64,000 nucleotides of DNA from the NCBI RefSeq assembly GCF_040412425.1, contig NC_089782.1, forward strand, positions 17,476,622 to 17,540,621. The letters run 5' to 3'. The notes below the pieces were generated by a model that was not told the DNA's origin, ran no database searches, and saw nothing but the letters and a program-made list of their open reading frames with translations. The position numbers and the translations under genes are program-made. This DNA is from Macrobrachium rosenbergii (Eukaryota > Arthropoda > Malacostraca > Decapoda > Palaemonidae). The number at the start of each line of letters is the position of its first letter. The stretch's first letter is position 1. Shown in pieces: positions 10,341 to 23,715 of the stretch.

Positions 10341-12963
10341 CAGGCAACATTACAAATGTTAGGACGATTGATTTTTATTATATTATGATGATAAAATCAA
10401 TATAATACTGTAAAGTGCAAATGGATTCTGTAAGTGAAATAACGTTTTATCGATATTTGCTGTGTTTTGGCACACCAGTCGCCTGCACCTAGCGCAATTT
10501 TATGCATTTCACTGCAGTGCTGCGCCTCTTGCCTGCGCGTTGTGCCCCTCAGGTTTCTTTTTTTCTCAAGCATGAGAAAAAGTTCTTGGTAGCAGCCTTT
10601 TAGGCTAGAGGGCCATGTTGGCTTTGACACTTAGGCTTATACAAGGACAAAGACATCTAGATGTCTTTTGAGGTGCTAAGATGGAGTTTCCCAGGTCTCT
10701 GGTTCTCATTTTACCTTGGAATCTTTATGCAATTCTTAAATTTATTATGGTGCTGCTCTTTGAACTTTCTGAAACAAACTCCTTTTACAGAGTTTTTTAT
10801 GAAAACACTTCACCGTAGCCTTAGCTACAACTTAGTGAGAAAGCTGCAAGCTTTATCTGTTGAGGTAGGCTTTGCAAAAGACAAGGAAATTCTTTTTGCC
10901 TTATTTTGAGCTAAGAATGTCTATAGGGGTAGGCCCTTACCTACAAAACTCTCTTTACCCAGCTTGGAATACTAGGGCCTTGAGGAGCTTGACCCATTTG
11001 TGGGTCCAGTAAGGACTTATAAGATTTTGTTTGAATTGCAGATCTTATTTGAATTACACTAAAGATATTAAAGCTGATGTAAAGAGTATGTTTGTTGTGT
11101 TCGGAAGCCAGACCTGGCTTCCGATGAGTAGTAATGTAATGTCCTTTTGACAAGGTCTTTGGTTAAGGACTCTCACGCTAATTTGTATCTAATGGAAGGT
11201 AAAGCCATGTGACATGGGAGCAGTGGCTACAGCTTTTAAATGCTTTTAAATTTGGAAAGAACTTATTCTTGGATAAGTTACTGAAGTCAGTCTGTGGCAT
11301 GGTAATCCTGCATTTGCTATGATTTGTCTTCATGGTGCAAAAATTCAGTTTAATTATTGCAGAGCATTAGCCCTTCTGGTTTGTGCAGTTGATATTATGG
11401 CCCGAATCAGTCAGTAGCCTTTCTCTCGCTATTGCTTTTTAGACCCGGTTGTGGTTTTTCGGAAGCTTGGGAGGTACTGTATTCAGTGTTGAGTATAGGA
11501 AGTATACCTTCTTGTATGTACTTGTAGGTACCTGTTAGTTATCTATCACTTGTTCTGCAGGGTTTTGGTACAGTAACCCTACCCTTCCCTCTGCTGAAAG
11601 GGGCACCCCTTTCAGAATGAAGTAGAGGCTGCAGCAGGGTTGGTGCAGCTGACTAACAGCATCTGTCTTTGCCAGGCATTGCCTTATAAGCTTCCGGGCC
11701 TATAAAGGTACTGTGATTGAACTTTCATGTTCAGTTGGCCTTCTCTTCTTTAGGACAGCGGAGGCTCAACTTCATTTTTCCCTTGAGTTTCCCAGACTTC
11801 TTCTCCAGTTGAGAGTTTCGTCTCACCTTTAATCACTTCCGTTTTCAGAAAGGTGGTAAGGGGAAGAAGAGAAGGGGGAATGCAAGGGCGGCATTCTTTC
11901 TCTGCAGCTGCCGTTCATAAGAGAGTGCTGGTCTCTTTTGAGTCCCCTACATTTTTTACCCTTTTCCTTCCATTTCCTCGCTTATTCATGGTTCGCAGTG
12001 GGACCTCACCCTTAATAGTGGGTATGCGATGCGAAGATTGGCACTAAGCGCTGAGGGAGAGTGACATAACTTTTTCAAGGGACTAAAAGCCTTTTGACAC
12101 CAGCCCAGCAATCAGAGACAGGTAATACGGATGTAAGGTCCCTAATGACCTGTATAGTAAAGAAGCTGTTTTGAAATTTTTTGGTTCCTAGCTTACACCT
12201 GGCTACTGCTCAGCCCAACAGAACTCCCAACAGGGAGTTCTGAGGTTCTTTATTCTACATGCTTGCTTTGATTTAAGTATGGAGAAAAGTTTCTTTCTTG
12301 GAAGGCAACTTTGAACCTTATGTCTTTATTGCCATTTCACCTTTTATTACATAATCAACATCAGGTTGATTTCTTTTTTCTCCTGGTGAGGTATGGAACT
12401 TCCCATGTTTCCATGCCAAGTAATATCTGGACATGCTAGCTATGTGGTTCAAGGTCGTAAGAGATATTCCTCTCTAGGTAAATGTCGGATCCAGCTGCTC
12501 ATAGTCTGGTATCTCCAGGCATTGAGAGTTGGCACTTCATGCCTGGATGCTTTCCAACCTCTCCCCTGATGAGAGGGTTCTTTCTTCTTTCTCCAGTGGA
12601 GTTCTTGGATACTTCCATTTCTTGTGCGGCTGTCTGCAAGACTAGAATTGTCTCCAGTTATTAGTGTTGGAGACAAGGTATCTCTCAGGTCAGAGCTGCT
12701 TGTCAGCAAGTGAAGGTGTTTCGCTCACCTGTCTCTGCCTTGAAGCTTCTTTCTGCCATGGTTTTTGAAAGGCTTGGTCAACTTTCAACCAGGGTTTGAT
12801 TCTAGGAGTGGATCTCACCATTTTGTGGGAGACCGTTTGTACTCCTGAGAAGCTAAAACAGTCTTTCTCTCTCAAGAATTCAAACCCTGGAGGCTCATAA
12901 TTCTCTCCTTTAGGAGTTTGACTCATAGCCTGTATGAGTCTTTTTGAGGGTTGTCAGACATAA

Positions 12964-13068
12964 GTCTGAACACAGAGGCTGCCTTGTTTAGCCAGATATA
13001 CGTTTGAACACAGAGGCTGTCTTGTTTAGCCAGATATATGTCTGAACACAGAGGCTGTCTTGTTTGGC
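12964..13068. repeat. 38-bp tandem repeat, three units
   Basis: Units begin at 12964, 13002 and 13040 (GTCTGAACACAGAGGCTG and variants) and differ by a few bases; the third is incomplete at its end. Confidence 0.8.
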
Positions 13069-14180
13069 CCTGCCATTGGCATAGGTATAGACGAGTCATC
13101 TGGGCTCTTGCGTGTATGGCATTGAGGAGGGTGGAGATCTGTTCATTCGGAGTGTCCCAAATTTTGCAGTGAGATTCAGAACTGTCAGCCATTTCAGTTT
13201 GAAATTTTCTCGTTATCCTTACTGAAGGGCTTTTCAGTAGTGACTCTTGTGAGATGCTACTGAGTTCTGTATGTGTTCTGCAGTACTGTCTGGAAGGAAT
13301 TCAACACATCAGATTTGTGTCAACAACTCTTTGGTTAGTGTTAAAGTTGAGGATGGAGTTTTTTTTTAAGTAAGCTGACCTCCTTGCTCTATAAGTTGAT
13401 CTGCAGGAATTTTCTCTTCCAGTGTGGAAGGAGAATTATCACCCGGATGAGAGCTCATGTTAGTAGGGTCATCACCCTATACATTGCAATCAGTAGAAAC
13501 CTGTCAGCTTTCAGGTATTATGTGAGGAGAGATGTATGGGTATGATCACCTGCACATTGTTTTACCTGCAGAATGCTGCCCACTAATCTTGGACACACTT
13601 TCCATGGGCCAGTGGTGGCTGTTCAATGGGTTGGATAGTGAGACCAGCTCCCTTTTGGGACAGATAGCACCTCATCAAGGTATCCTGTTGGCAGGAGACA
13701 TAATAGGAGTGACTGGTTCTCCTCCCGCTCTTTTTCGTCCCTCCTTTCTGGTAAATGGAGAGTCAGAGTGCCATTCCATATACAGTACTGTACAAGCTGG
13801 ACGGACATGAGTGCAGGCTAAATTTCTGACTGAACACCGGTCTTTTCATAGGCAGTGAAGGGATGCAAGATCCCCTCCTCTCTTGGCAAGGGGAAAGGAG
13901 GATAGACAATAAAGCAAGCTCGTTCATATTTACCTGTGTTATTGTCTGAAGTTTCAGTATGCATTCTTACAGCCTGATTGAGTAATGGTGTACAAACCCT
14001 TTACTTAGTGGTCCAGAAGTCTAGTGTCTGCTACATCCCATATGTGCAGTATGCTAGAGGTATGGGGTTCTTTCCTCTGCTCAATAAACGGGCCAGGAAG
14101 GTAATATCCTAGGTTGGGTAAACCTACCTGTCAGTTCAGAGAGTACCTAGATTCCTCTCACCAATGATTAAGTCACCTGT

Positions 14181-14468
14181 GTAAAGAACAAAGGCTTGTA
14201 TTTGTGTAGGAACAAATAGCAAATTTTAAAAGTATTTGTATTTTTCTTAACATACAAACCTTAAGTTCTTTACATTAACAGCCCACCTCAACTACCCCTC
14301 GCCCTGGTACCAGGGCTGGAAGGCAGAGTTGGAGTACAAACTGACAGGTGGGTGGGGTTGTCAGTAAGTTTGAATGACTGTTTTCCATCTCGTGTTCACA
14401 AGCAAAATCCCATGTAAAGAACTTCAGGTATGTATGTTAGGGAAAATACAAATTAATTTTTAAATTTC
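14181..14468. repeat. DIRS internal complementary region and inverted terminus (element 3)
   Basis: 14215-14276 (AAATTTTAAAAGTATTTGTA then a run into AACATACAAACC) is the imperfect reverse complement of 14411-14468. 14181-14210 repeats part of the arm. The outer arm stops 33 bp before the exon at 14502. Confidence 0.7.
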
Positions 14469-14501
14469 TATATTTAAGTCATATTAATGTTATCTTTCCA
14501 G

Positions 14502-14660
14502 GACTTTACAGAAATTAAAGAGAATAGCAGTGGCACCAAAACAAAGACCTTTAAGAACATCCCAAAACAATATAGTCATGTGGAAGAATTTAACAAATTT
14601 AAACTCAAGATGAACCAAAAGCAGGTGGCTGCCAAGCAAAGCATTCCTCAAGGAGTAATG
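14502..14660 (+). CDS. Exon 2 of the cyclophilin-fold protein gene
   Basis: 53 codons between an acceptor at 14500-14501 (TATCTTTCCAG) and a donor at 14661 (ATG|GTAAGT), phase 0 on both sides. The peptide is lysine-rich (EIKENSSGTKTKTFKN, then HVEEFNKFKLKMNQKQ), probably helical, without a recognised domain. The splice acceptor lies only 33 bp from the right end of a DIRS element, so the distal intron sequence, including most of the branch-point zone, is close to transposon-derived DNA. Membership of the gene is inferred from strand, spacing and phase. Confidence 0.65.
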
Positions 14661-16174
14661 GTAAGTGGTGGGGGTTGATTGTGCCAGGTTTGATTCCAAA
14701 TGACAGTAAAAGACAAGTCTTTGACAAAGTATTTTATTGTATTTGTTAATATTATTATTGGCATTCAGAGAACAATCATTCTGACAAATATAGGGGACAG
14801 AAAGGCATTGTATATGAACAAAACCCTTTAGGTCAACATAAGGGAGTCAAGAATTTTAACTTGTGGTTCAGTTGAACTTTAAGTTATTAATAGGTAATCA
14901 TAAATTAAGGCAGCAGTTGAGTGTGATCTGTGGAATCAAGTAATCTGTCTGGATTGTTTTTATTTTTGAAAATTTTTTCTGCAGGTTAGTTTATGAAACA
15001 TCTGGGTCATTTTTAGAATCTTACAAGGGAAATTCAGTGGATATGTATTAAATTGGAAGTGGAAACTGGAGCAAAGTGAGGAAGAAGTTAAGTTGGATAG
15101 CTAGGTGAGAAAAGACTAAAGGGTGCAGCTTGGGCTGAAGGACAGTGATATTTTGTAGGGTAATAGTTCTGTGATTAGAAATTAAATTATATATTTGTTA
15201 GCTTTATATACAGTGCACTCACTTTCATATGGAACAGCTAAGAAGCTCATTAAACTTTCTAATGGCCATCTGGTGTATCGATGGTTCATGTGTGAAACTA
15301 GGTGAGTGAAGTTAGAAGGATAAAGTGCAGATGAAAAATCACCAGGGGGAGGAATAAAGCATATTGACATTATTAAATGTTAATAGACAGCAACTAAGAA
15401 ATTTTTAAAAAGTAAACTGATTGAGCCATTTTGTGTTAGTTATTACTACTATTCAGACTCCACTTAATAGTTTTTCAGAGCACTACATAAACAGAGTAAA
15501 AAAAGGAACAAAAACAGTCTTTATTTCTGTAAAGACACCTTCTCCTAAGCAAGATATGTTTGGAAGTGAGGAGAGCTGATATTCTTTCTCATTCATTTGT
15601 ACTGTCTCAATCATGAAATGCTAAATAGAACCCAATCCTAGACCTAATGCTGGCCTATGCATAAATATGCCTTACAATGTGCCAGAACTGTTCATTATAC
15701 AATACCCCTGTAATGTGGTAGTGAGGGGTCATTTAGAGCAAGTTGGTGCTGTACCCACAACAGGAATTGTACAGGTAAATTTTGCCTTGAGTACACTATT
15801 TCCTCTTTAACCTTGAATTATTAAAATTTCCTGTGAGCAAAATATGTCTTTTAATAAAAAAAATTGCTCAAGTATTTATGAAATCAGTAGTTCTATCCGT
15901 AACCACTGCTAAGAAATTAATGTGTCTGTAGGCATGAGTTTATAAAAATATGCTCTTCTATGATCACTGTTGACCAGAAGGTGGTATAGTATTGTTTTTA
16001 ATTGTACTGTAATTTTATATAGCAAAAGATGTTATTTATGCTGTCTCTTCCCACTTATGCATCCAGTTTCTTTAACTTTATCCTTTTCCATTTTTCACAT
16101 CTTCCAGAAATGTGACAGTTTTCATTAAACTGGTGTAACTGAAATGTATCTGTTCCTTCCTTTACTGGAAACAG
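14661..16174. other. Intron 2
   Basis: AT-rich non-coding DNA with no recognisable element. It ends in the acceptor at 16173-16174 (GGAAACAG). Confidence 0.55.
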
Positions 16175-16354
16175 ACAAGATCCCAGGAGGAGGCCACAGC
16201 AATTCTGAAAAAGCTTGCTTCAGAAGGGGAGTTGTATGCCTTACAGAAATACCAAGGAGGGATGAGGTCAGCGAAGATAACATACAGTAAGGATAAGTTG
16301 TTGCTACATCGTCTGAGGAAGAAGCATCCTCCATCAGGTGTCAGTGTTGTTTGC
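16175..16354 (+). CDS. Exon 3 of the cyclophilin-fold protein gene
   Basis: 60 codons from an acceptor at 16173-16174 to a donor at 16355 (TGC|GTGAGT), phase 0 at both ends. It encodes a basic segment, TRSQEEATAILKKLASEGEL, then a KITYSKDKLLLHRLRKKH stretch, ending PPSGVSVVC just before the cyclophilin-like exon. No domain is recognised. The basic character contrasts with the acidic exon at 8402. The next phase-compatible acceptor is at 23177-23178. Confidence 0.65.
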
Positions 16355-16707
16355 GTGAGTACATGCTTATTTTGTTACACGTTTATTTCTTGTAATTTTT
16401 TCTTTTAACAAACGGGTTTTGCATTGTGTGAGAAAAAGTTGTACAATTGCACTGTAACATTGCATAACAGAAATGCTGTAGGATTGCTAATACTTCATTA
16501 ACCATTTCAGTTAGTTTAGATTCTTTGAAGTACTTTGGAAAAATTAAACCTTTAGTTTTTTTAGCAAAATATTATTGCAGAACAAATTCTCTCTCTCCCT
16601 TCCCTGTCATGATGATTCATTCATATATTAATTTAATGAGTAGATATTAATTTTTATGTCAAATAGCATGATGCTGTAGTTTATCTTGAAAAAAATTCTT
16701 TACCAGT

Positions 16708-16868
<161 letters not shown>

Positions 16869-17099
16869 GTACATTTCAAAACAACACTTTGCATTTAATT
16901 TGTCATTAAAAATATAAAATATACACCACCACAGAAATGTATAATTTTCTGGGTCAAGGGAAGTATAACAGAAGCTCGTCAAAATTATCATCCTAAAATG
17001 CTCTTGTACAAGAGATGTTTTAACTTCACAGATTAAATAAAGTTGGTGTATATGTTGAAAGATGGTGGTTCACTATGAGTGTGGATGTACATACACTGC

Positions 17100-17430
17100 C
17101 TTACATAGAAACGAGTCACGTTCTGAATGGCTGTTCGTATCTTGAATTGTTCGTAAGTTGGTCTTCCCACCTGTTTAAGTACAGTATGATATAAAGTCAA
17201 TACGGTACTGTAGGTTTTTCATCCTAAAGCACAACACTGCTACACACTGTATGTACATTACTGTATTTTACAGAGTACAGTACTTTATTAATATGAATTA
17301 TACATGAAACCTAAATAAATTGCGATGATAATACAGTCCAGTTGTTTCTTACTGAACACAATTTTAATTTACGATTATGTGTGTTCGTATCTCTGAATGT
17401 TCGTAACTTGAATGTTCATAAGTAGGGTGG
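17100..17430. repeat. Possible short mobile element with TTCGTAA ends
   Basis: A CTGTTCGTATCTTGAAT-GTTCGTAAGTTGG block near 17130-17165 is echoed at 17380-17420 (GTTCGTATCTCTGAATGTTC, then GTAACTTGAATGTTC). This looks like a small non-autonomous element or a diverged tandem copy. No second full copy is in the window, so the call is weak. Confidence 0.3.
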
Positions 17431-19509
17431 TGTTTGTATATGAAAATGACCAGTAAAACAGTTAGATTAAAAACAACCATTCCTGTCAGTAATTATTTTC
17501 CATCTTTAAATTCCATCATCATGAAGAAAAATAACAAATTAAATAAGATCAAACTTATCATTGTATGGTGAGATTTTTCATACAAAAAAGATATAGAGCT
17601 CTCATAACCCAATCTAGTATGCAGAGAATGCAGGTCAACACTAGATTTCGAATATGCTTTATGTGACTGTCCAAATGTTGTTATGATGTTCATAGTTTTA
17701 AGTGTATACTATTACAGTATTCAAATTTTAAAAGAAGTGCAACATATTAAACAAAATTTGAATTATATACAGTAATAAAAATATTAATTTTGTCTTGAAA
17801 ATAATACGATGATTTACGGTATGTTCAAGTGAATGAAGATAAAGAGTGTCAAAAGTTTTGAAGAATGACATGCTTGATAGAACCTGAAACTAGCTGCTGT
17901 AAGAGAAAGTCTGAAGTTTACATGTGCATTGTGTGGTTTTAAATGATTAGCGTAAAAGGGTGTAGCAACATTTATGAGAATGAATTGTCTCTAGATCATT
18001 ACTGAAAGGTCTCTTCCCACGTTATGATAAGTACTTGTTTTTATTTAACTAAATCAAACTCAATATTAAAAAAAGCCACCATTTCGTAAGTTGAATATAA
18101 TTTCTCAATGAACTTTGTGCTATTGCAACTTACATATTATATAGTTGATGTAAATGTGTCTATTGGTATTTGTGGCAGAACCCTAAAAGAGTTCAGAGGT
18201 CTGGTTAAACAAATCATTTATAACTAACTAACCGCATAATTACCCAATAATTTATCTAAGATATTGGATAAGTTTTTATTGGAATTTAGTGATATCTTCA
18301 TAGTGTTTTGTATATACTGTTTATGGATTACTGTAAATGGGGATTTTGGGTAAAGGTTTATTAAAAAGAACTTTTATTTGAATTATATATCTTAATTTCA
18401 AGTGCATTAATCCAATTTTTGTTTTATGGGAAGATAGGTATTTGCATCTCGATTTTTTAATCGGTATAATTGATCACTACTATGGTGTTGTCTTAATCTA
18501 CCTTTATTATTTTGATATCTGTAACTCTAGATTCTATTTAGAGCTTCCCTGCTTGGTAGGTTTGTTGCTTCTTACCCCAGTAGCTAGCCTTCTAAGAAAC
18601 ATTAGAAAGTCATTGTGTTTTTCTATGTTGAATTCAGTGCTGAAATTTATAGACATTTAGAACCTTGATGGAAGCAGTTTTATTACCTGTACAGTGTTGA
18701 GGTAAAACTGTAGAATGAATTTCAAAGTTATTAAATTAGTATAAAAAAAGATGTGGCCAAAAAAATGCATAGTACAGTAATCAAAAGTACTTGTCAACTC
18801 ACTACCTCCAATAATTGGAAGCAAAGCATTTAGAAGTACAGATAAGATACACAACAAATATCTAGAGGGACAGGCCTTCTGTATCTTTTCAATAAATCAA
18901 ATCAAGTTGTACATCACAATGACTGCAAGAGAAGGTTACTGAAAATTCTCAGGTTGAAACAAGGCAAAGGGATTAGTTAGGACCACATGAAGGTATACAG
19001 TTGATTGTGGATGAGATGGTCTGAGATATATACAGTATACATTATATACAGGACACCAGTATGAGAATCACATCACAAAGATTTTCAGATGGTAGTAGAG
19101 TAGAAGCTATTAAAAGGTTACCATATATGTAAAAATGTGTTTATAACAAAGAGAAAATAAGTTACAAAGTTACAACTAAATGGTTTCTTTATTCTTTCTC
19201 CTGATAGTGCCAACTTGTATTTACATTTTATGAATGAATCCCTTGAGTCTGGGCATAATCATGAGAGGCATCATAATATCTCTGGACATTAAACCTGGCG
19301 AACCTCAGGTGAGAATCTGTATTTCGCACCATGCAATTTGAATGAATTTTGCGGGAAAAATGTTCTAATCACTTGACTGGGCATCATGACTTGTAGCAAC
19401 TTGTATGGCAACACTAGCACTTCAGCTCAGGAAAGAGGGCAATCAGTGTGTTTTGAGATTTCCTGGAGAAATGTACCGCTTCTTCCCATCCCAGGACATC
19501 TGATATATA

Positions 19510-19800
19510 TTTGCTCATAAATATACCCAGGGATTGCAGTTGGTTTTAGTTCTTATCTTTTACGATAGTATGTCGGCTATAATTGTAATTTTGCAAACTA
19601 AAGCACTAAGAAATATTAGGAAAAACATGTATGACTAACTATAAGGTACTGCATCTCCTCATCTCTGTACATAAATATATTCAAATTTTGTTACTGGTTT
19701 TAGTTTCTTATCTGTTATAGTATGTGAGCTGTAATTGTAATTTTACAAAATAAAATTTAAAAATTATTAGAAAAACATGTATAACTTGGTAAAATTAGCA
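19510..19800. repeat. Diverged 154-bp tandem duplication
   Basis: GGTTTTAGTTCTTATCTTTT at 19542 and the related GGTTTTAGTTTCTTATCTGT at 19696 anchor two units, each followed by a CTGTAATTGTAATTTT-like block and AAAACATGTAT. The same pair exists in the second 29-kb unit near 48605-48850. Confidence 0.65.
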
Positions 19801-22017
19801 CATTTTTACAAGTGTCTTGAAAAAGAGGCCATGCACAAGGGTGGAAATATTCACTTTCAATTTCCTTTGGAAGGTACGGAAAATGTTTTAGAATTTTCAT
19901 CTTATACCATGTGCATTTGCTTATCTTCCTTCTATTGATGTTTTTTTTAATTGGCCAACCTTAAAATTTGCCTGATCTAGTTGTGTTTTTAATGTATATT
20001 TAGCCCAGCCTGGAAGGGTTAAGATTTTTAAACCTTAACCATCAGATGGGAGAATAATATAGTTTCACCTTAAGTTTTATAGATGATCTACTCTGTCACT
20101 TCACTGAAAATATGGCAGTGTTAAACCTCGTTGTGATAAGAATGGGATTCAGATATTTTAAGAAAACTATCAGCCTTAGTTTGACAGTTCAAGTATCGGG
20201 TAAACAAGTTTTATTGTGCTTCCATTTTTGACAGAATATGTTCTTGGTGATACTTTTGCTTTTCTTCGCAGAGTGTTTGAAGCATGTTTAATGCAATCAT
20301 GATGCTAGGTATTGGTTTTAAAGCCTTTCATCTATAATTTCCGAGATGATGGTAATGCCCAATGCTTTAGATCTTTTCTACCTCTGCTTTATGGTGTCAG
20401 CAGCATCCCCAGACCACTGTCTTCTAGGAGACTTTGCTCCGGTAGCTGCTATTTCCCCTAAAGTAGGAATACAGTATTGTTTAGATTGGAAATTTTCTTA
20501 CTTGTTATCATCCACAAGTTTGTTTCTTTGGGAAACTTCCATAGTAGTATGGGTTACTCTGCATGCCCTCCTTCCTACATTTTGCTTGAATGACTTAGAA
20601 GTGAGTAGCTGCTTTTTTTTTTTTAAGTTGCCCCAGCACCTTTGGTGACCGCACTAACTATTCTCAAGTTTTAGGTTGTACCAAAGCTTTCCATAGAGTT
20701 AGGTTCAAGTTCTGTCACTTGAGTGTACATTAAAGCTCTTACTTCCATTTACTTATATTTATTATTTTTTATTATGCATTCTTTACTCTGTTTTACTCCA
20801 TATTCTCTGTTCTCCCCTTCTTTCACTTTTGAGAAGTCCGTTCTGTGGAACTTGGAACACAAGTTTAAATCTTTTTGACTTGTTCCATAAAAGTTTATGC
20901 ATACTGTATTGAATAATCATACAATTGCCTTTAGCTTATCAGATACTTTGGGATCTGGCCTTTCTGATTAATGGCAAAATCTAAGTGACAAAGACTGGTA
21001 TGGCCTCCAAGATATTTAAATTATCCCACAGCTAGCAGTAATATCATATTATTTCTCTCTTAGGATAACCTGTATTGGATACCAGCCATTCAGTCTTCAT
21101 AGTTTTATCCACAAAATTATTCACTTGTAAAAGGGTAATATAGAAAAAAACAATTATATTAATGTACCTGATAAGGATTATTATGAAGCTGAGGTTTAAT
21201 AAGCTGAGAAGTAACTTATCATTATTAGTGTCTTTGTCTGTAGAATTAATGAGTTACTTTGCAATGCATCAGCATCCATGTCCTGTTGAGATGCTTGTAA
21301 TTATAAGAGATGTAAATATTTGTTGATGTGGTGTGTTTCTCTGATTTAATACGTATTTCTTAACTGTCTTATCTGCTGTCTAGCTGCTGAACTATATTTT
21401 TCTTATTTCTTTTTTTCTCTTGTTGAGCTTTCTGCTTGGTGGAAGTTTGCTTCACAAGTGAATGGCCTTAATTTAGTTTTCCATATGAATATTATTTTTA
21501 AGTACATATGAATATAATTTTTAAAAAGTATTGATGAGCATGACTTATAATCATAAAATGATTGCCTTAACCCACAATATCTTTTCTCTTTATCTTTGTA
21601 CAAGACTCAAATCAACAAACACCATTATATCACCTATTGCCACCCCTGTATGACAGGACAAACAATTTTTGTTTTCAGTTCTATTTGTAACGACATAAAA
21701 AAAAGATTACAGTCGTATATTAATTACACATGCATCAAATGTCTTGTTCAATCTTTGCTGGAAATTTTACTGTGTGTGCGCCTCCCATGACGTTTTACCT
21801 TTGAGATAAAATTCCTCAGATGGGTTCTTTCCTTTTGATTAATAATGGAAATAGGATTTAAACTATCACTGGAATAGAAACTGGTTACCATAGGCTCTTG
21901 TTTTAATGAGTATCCATGATCACTTGAGTACAATGATCTCTCGAGTTGGCATGTGCAGCCCCATTCGGGGAACATCAACATCCACATTTTATTGGGCTGC
22001 TACCACGTTCCACTCTT

Positions 22018-22430
22018 AAGTATCAGAGGTCTTTCATCCTGTGGATCTGTGATCTATATTTATCTGATGTTTTTCATACTCAGGACCTGATGACTTCCAT
22101 ACTCTTTATCTAAGACTTCATACTATGTATTATAGGTCTTTCATACTCAGGATCAGAGGTCTTACATGTTCTGTATCAGAAGTGTTCTATACTTTCTCCT
22201 GAGGTTTAGGTCTTCAGTACTCTCTTAGGTCTTACATGCTCTGGATCAGATGTTTTCCATACTCTGTAATCTGAGGTCTTTCAAACTTCAGATTATAGAT
22301 CTTTCATACTCTATATATGGAGTCTTCCATATTACTATGTGAAGTCTTACTTACTCTGTACCAGAGGTCTTCCACAGCTACTCTGTCATATATCTCTCAT
22401 ACTTTGTATCAGAAGTCTTAACATGTCTGT
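22018..22430. repeat. Degenerate minisatellite (~25-40 bp unit)
   Basis: Irregular repeats around the words ATCAGAGGTCTTTCATACTC, with many variants, about a dozen times. No constant repeat with unique spacers, so not a CRISPR array. Confidence 0.7.
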
Positions 22431-23178
22431 ATTTATCTTTTCTTTTATTACCTGGTTTTATTTTGGAGTTTTTATACTTTGGAAGGTTGTTTTAAAATTT
22501 TTTCCATTTTGTTTATGCCACAAAATTTTATGGTGACCTGTGATCATTTTAACAGGGAAGGGTTAGTTGTTAAGGAAAAGGATTCAAGTTGGTAGGATAC
22601 CTCAGAGACCAAAATTCAGATTTCATCTTTTTGTGATTTGCACGTCATAATCTACAGGAAAATTTATCTTCAGCATTTTGACACTAAGTAGCATTGATGG
22701 GGTTTCTGGAGGATATTGTAGGGGTGGGAGAATGGGTCAAGTCCATCTCCCCAAAAGCAAATTGTCCTATTTCTTTAGTTTTTCTTTTCGTTATTTACAG
22801 TAATAACAGACATACATAACAGTAAGATATACAGTAGTATACAATATTTAATAATGAAAGAAATATATGTTCTCAGATTTTGAGTTTAAATTTTTTTATT
22901 TTTAAATATGTAAGAAGCATAATTATTGTATTTCAAAATGAGAGGCTAGCATTGAATCATGAATAATAAGTTGACAGCAAGCAAAATGAAATTTGTGTAT
23001 GAGCTCATAAGCAGTAAATTAGAACAGCAATTTACCACAAATGAGTAACCCACCACCACTAGCATGAAATCTTGGTGTTAAAGAGAAGTTTTACAAGTGT
23101 TATTTACAATTACTCCTATTGTATCTAAATTGAGGAGGATCAACCCTTAGAACTGTAATTTGTTTCTTTTTTCAACAG

Positions 23179-23715
23179 CACAACGACGTTATGAAACTGG
23201 TTGACCCTTCATCAAGACTAACCTTCCTGTTTTTGGGAGAGAAAGATTACATAAATTTTGGCAAGGTTTTCATACGTCTTCATGGAGACACCTTGGCAGC
23301 CAAACATTTTTCATGCCTGTGCACTGGTGAGAGGGGTCCGACTTATGCAGGTTTTACATGTGTAGATGTTTTTAATAAAAATCACAAGACGCTTGAATAT
23401 TTTCGGATGGGAGATTATGAGAATTGCAATGGCACTGGAGGAAAGCCTTTGTTTCAGGTTTGAACAGCAACCAAGATGATTATATAAGGCCGTGGGTAGC
23501 TGGCACAGTAGAAGGATGTTGGGTATGGAAAAGTGAAATTAGTGCTCAATTTGACATTCTTATGAAGGATAACCCTGGGAGAATGTGCGAAGCAGCTTTT
23601 GGCGTTGTGGAAGAAGGTTTGAAAGTGTTAGAAGGCGCTTTTTTTCGAATCCACATGTGCCGAGATGCTCTGTGTTAGTGATTGTGGAATAGTGTTGTGT
23701 TCTGATCAGTATACT
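23179..23715 (+). pseudogene. Terminal exon of the cyclophilin-fold gene, copy 1 (frame broken)
   Basis: This is the copy that lies in line with exons 1-3. It opens in phase 0 after the acceptor at 23177-23178 (HNDVMKLVDPSSRLTFLFLG). The cyclophilin-like landmarks FGKVFIRLHGD, CLCTGERGPTYAGF and GDYENCNGTGG follow. Compared with the copy at 52263 it lacks one C near 23452 (TTTCAGG versus TTTCCAGG), which gives an early TGA at 23461. It also has one extra T in the T-run near 23640, and one C less near 23701. The first two indels partly compensate, leaving about 190 bp out of frame. Either this allele is broken or these are homopolymer errors in the assembly. A 3' end with AATAAA follows at 23920. 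Confidence 0.7.

Larger units (their letters stand above)
10400..14468 (+). mobile_element. Highly decayed DIRS-like retrotransposon(s) (element 3) in intron 1
   Basis: Recombinase-like segments are readable at 10560-10900 (LVRKLQALSVEVGFAKDKEI resembles the ERVGFAKGRQY stretch of element 1). More decayed protein-like segments follow. The tail at 13880-14210 parallels that of element 2, and a terminal hairpin closes it at 14181-14468. A recombinase relic before a long further segment means this may be two nested or joined copies. No long reading frame survives. The assignment is secure for the 3' end and weaker for 11000-13500. Confidence 0.55.
18590..23178. other. Intron 3, right part (duplicated)
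   Basis: Non-coding AT-rich intron DNA, nearly identical to 47654-52262. It contains the 154-bp repeat (19510) and the minisatellite (22018). The acceptor TTTTTTCAACAG at 23167-23178 ends it. Confidence 0.65.

Noticed and set aside
20346..20648. 100-codon frame, also extended at 49502-49906 in the second unit
   Set aside because: Cys/Phe/Leu-rich, no motif, crosses a T-run whose length differs between copies and has no splice context tying it to the gene. Its persistence is explained by the duplication.
22018..22430. Regularly recurring words suggesting a CRISPR-like array
   Set aside because: Units vary in length and sequence, there are no constant repeats with unique spacers, and the genome is eukaryotic. 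It is a degenerate minisatellite.
23434..23470. Intron beginning or ending in copy 1 of the cyclophilin-like exon (TTTCAG followed by GTTTGA)
   Set aside because: The intact copy reads straight through this point with one extra C. A single-base indel explains the difference better than a splice site.
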